NCBI GenBank assembly: GCA_018697195.1
Contig: CM031861.1
Coordinates: forward strand, 4,858,195 to 4,922,194
Length of the DNA: 64,000 bases
Direction: 5' to 3'
From: Certhia americana
Lineage: Eukaryota > Chordata > Aves > Passeriformes > Certhiidae
Part shown: piece by piece, positions 62,638-64,000 of the stretch
Position numbering within the stretch: position 1 is the stretch's first letter
Layout: every line of letters starts with the position of its first letter
Notes under the pieces: model-generated
Databases searched by the model: none
The model's input: the letters and a program-made list of their open reading frames with translations, nothing else
Told to the model about the DNA's origin: nothing
Position numbers and translations under genes: made by a program

Positions 62638-63266
62638 TGTCGGAGTCCAGAACACTCCTCTGACTGTCCTGAGAGATTCCAGACCCGAGCAGGGGGCTGG
62701 GAAGCCTTGGCAGGGAGTCAAGGACTTCTGCGGCTTTGATTTTAGCCCCTGGGAGAAATTACCACCATTGTGTGAAGAATTACAGACCACGGGAGTTTAG
62801 ATAGGGTGATAATTAGCTACACACCGGGTGAAAAGTAGATTTATGTAATGTTTAGGTTAATGGGCAAAAAACACAAAATGGAGTCTCCACGTGGCTTCGG
62901 GGTTTCTTCCTTCTTCTTCGTCTTCTCCATTTTCCTCTGTATCATGGGCATCTTTGGTTGGCTCAGAACAGAGTCCTACCTTCTAACACGGGAGACAGGT
63001 ATTGGGGATCTTTTGTAAATATAGTATACGTAGTTTGTGGTATAAAGATAATCGTCACCTTCGAGGCTGGGCCTTTTCCCCGTGAGCTGACCTGCAGAAC
63101 AGATCTCTGTGGGTCGCAGAAGAAACTGTACCGATAAGGGAAAAATAAACAGCCTTGAAGAAGCAGAGGAGACGGCTCTCAGTTTTTTTTTTTTTCTCTC
63201 TATCTCGGTGCTGGGCAAAAGACTTTTACACTCTCGGGAAGAACAACATCACATAAAAACCCGAGA
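62638..63266 (+). mobile_element. Solo LTR (629 bp) with perfect 6-bp target duplication
   Basis: Imperfect inverted ends TGTCGG and CCGAGA (one change from CCGACA) are flanked by TGTTTA on both sides (62632-62637 and 63267-63272). A plus-strand AATAAA lies at 63144-63149, followed by a T-rich tract and then CTCTCGGG, typical of an R-U5 end. The 6-bp duplication is characteristic of ERVK/beta- and alpharetrovirus-like integration. No internal sequence remains. It carries more CpG (CGGAGTC, CACGTGG, CTTCGTC) than its surroundings. Confidence 0.82.
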
Positions 63267-63965
63267 TGTTTATATAAACAAATTAGTTGGAATTTCTTGG
63301 CACTTGTTTTATATTGCCACTTCCCTAGTGTGTCAGGATCATTTCAGGCATGTCATCATTGCTAAAGGATAGGGAAAGGTGCTTGCTGATGTTCTTTGGG
63401 AAGCTTCTCACTGTGTTTCAAATTTGCTTTAATTTTTTTTTTTGTGCTTCTGTTAGTTCTGTTTTGCTTTTGTTGAGACACTTAGCTGTGTACTATGCTT
63501 TGAATACAAATGGTCCCAGTGAAAACAGTGCCTTCATCTTAAATCTTAGGATTCTTAAACACCAGAATGTGTCTTGAAGATATTGACCCCCAAAATAGGA
63601 TATTAAAGTGGAGGGTTTTTATTAGTCCTATACATAAGTTCTTCTGTAGAAAATAAAAATGCAAAAGCTTTAAATACTACTGCCAGAAATCCCCGTTAGT
63701 GGGTTTTTACATCTGACTGATCTAAGTGTGTATGCTATTGTCCTGTGGAACAAACATTCAGCTGATATAAACGGTGTCATTTGATTGAAATCAATATAGA
63801 TATAGCAGTGTTGTCTATCTTCTGAGTGTTTGGTATCTTCTACATAATTGAAAAAAGAGGCTGCAAATGCATTTGAAGGTAGAGAGCAATTTTTTAGGCT
63901 TCTGTTTGTGATATTTGGGAGAGAATTTACTAGTGTGAGAAGTGTAACATGTTGCCCAAAATTAT

Positions 63966-63969
<4 letters not shown>

Positions 63970-64000
<31 letters not shown>
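63970..64000. repeat. (TA)n microsatellite, cut by the window end
   Basis: At least 15 TA units running to the last base. Confidence 0.95.

Larger units (their letters stand above)
1..64000 (+). other. ANO3: ANO3 gene body, 5' portion (incomplete at both ends)
   Basis: Eleven spliced exons at 14670-58433 give one continuous frame that follows mammalian anoctamin-3 without gaps from the N-terminal region GMNTSKSE to the end of transmembrane helix 1. Anoctamin-3 (TMEM16C) is a neuronally enriched TMEM16 membrane protein. It has been linked to phospholipid scrambling, to modulation of the Slack/KCNT1 potassium channel, and to human dystonia 24. The visible part is the cytosolic N-terminus and dimerisation region plus the first helix. 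The Ca2+-binding and pore helices are not in the window. Exon 1 and everything after the SQV(S) junction are missing, so the span given is only what the window covers. The first visible acceptor is in the middle of a Gly codon, so 1-14669 should be intron 1. Confidence 0.93.
58434..64000 (+). other. ANO3 intron after exon K (5' part)
   Basis: A GTAAAA donor starts the intron. I looked for the next mammalian ANO3 segment (the QEICKATE...CPLCDK loop) and did not find it. It holds a CR1 copy, a TA microsatellite, two adjacent hairpins, a solo LTR and a terminal TA array. A 14-base duplication (TTTGTAAGGACCAA) lies near 58632-58662. Confidence 0.85.

Noticed and set aside
1..64000. MUC15, which in mammals lies antisense within ANO3
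   Set aside because: No minus-strand sequence resembling its transmembrane or cytoplasmic region was recognised. In mammals it sits further 3' in the gene than this window reaches.
58434..64000. Exon for the first extracellular loop of ANO3
   Set aside because: No cysteine-rich CPLCDK-like segment with splice sites was found before the window end.

Overview
This window is bird genomic DNA, most likely from a songbird. It is AT-rich and intron-dominated. It carries several CR1 LINE copies in both orientations and several TG...CA long terminal repeats that resemble avian endogenous retrovirus LTRs. Its one protein-coding gene is vertebrate anoctamin-3 (ANO3/TMEM16C). No bacterial, plasmid, phage or CRISPR structure is visible, and no tRNA or rRNA gene was recognised.

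ANO3 lies on the + strand. Eleven internal coding exons were placed between 14670 and 58433. All have AG acceptors and GT donors and all phases join, giving one uninterrupted reading frame of 425 codons (1273 bp). This covers the cytosolic N-terminus, the anoctamin dimerisation region and the first transmembrane helix. The true first coding exon is not seen and is presumably 5' of the window. The next exon and the rest of the channel/scramblase core lie 3' of 64000. Positions 1-14669 are therefore most likely intron 1, and 58434-64000 is the start of a long downstream intron.

Region by region: 1-14.7 kb has a 391-bp solo LTR, a CR1 cluster with decayed reverse transcriptase, a second LTR and a GC-rich island. 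14.7-15.9 kb has two N-terminal exons. 15.9-27.5 kb is a large intron with a nested LTR pair and a third probable LTR. 27.5-41.1 kb has one exon followed by the largest intron, with microsatellites and two CR1 copies. 41.1-58.4 kb has eight closely spaced exons. 58.4-64 kb is an intron with a CR1 copy, a well-bounded solo LTR and a TA microsatellite running off the window end.

I see no convincing new gene system. The most informative non-coding structures are an LTR inserted inside another LTR with its 5-bp target duplication preserved, a solo LTR with a perfect 6-bp target duplication, and a few perfect inverted repeats in introns. Exon identities rest on my memory of the mammalian ANO3 protein. 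Repeat family names are not assigned because no library search was possible.
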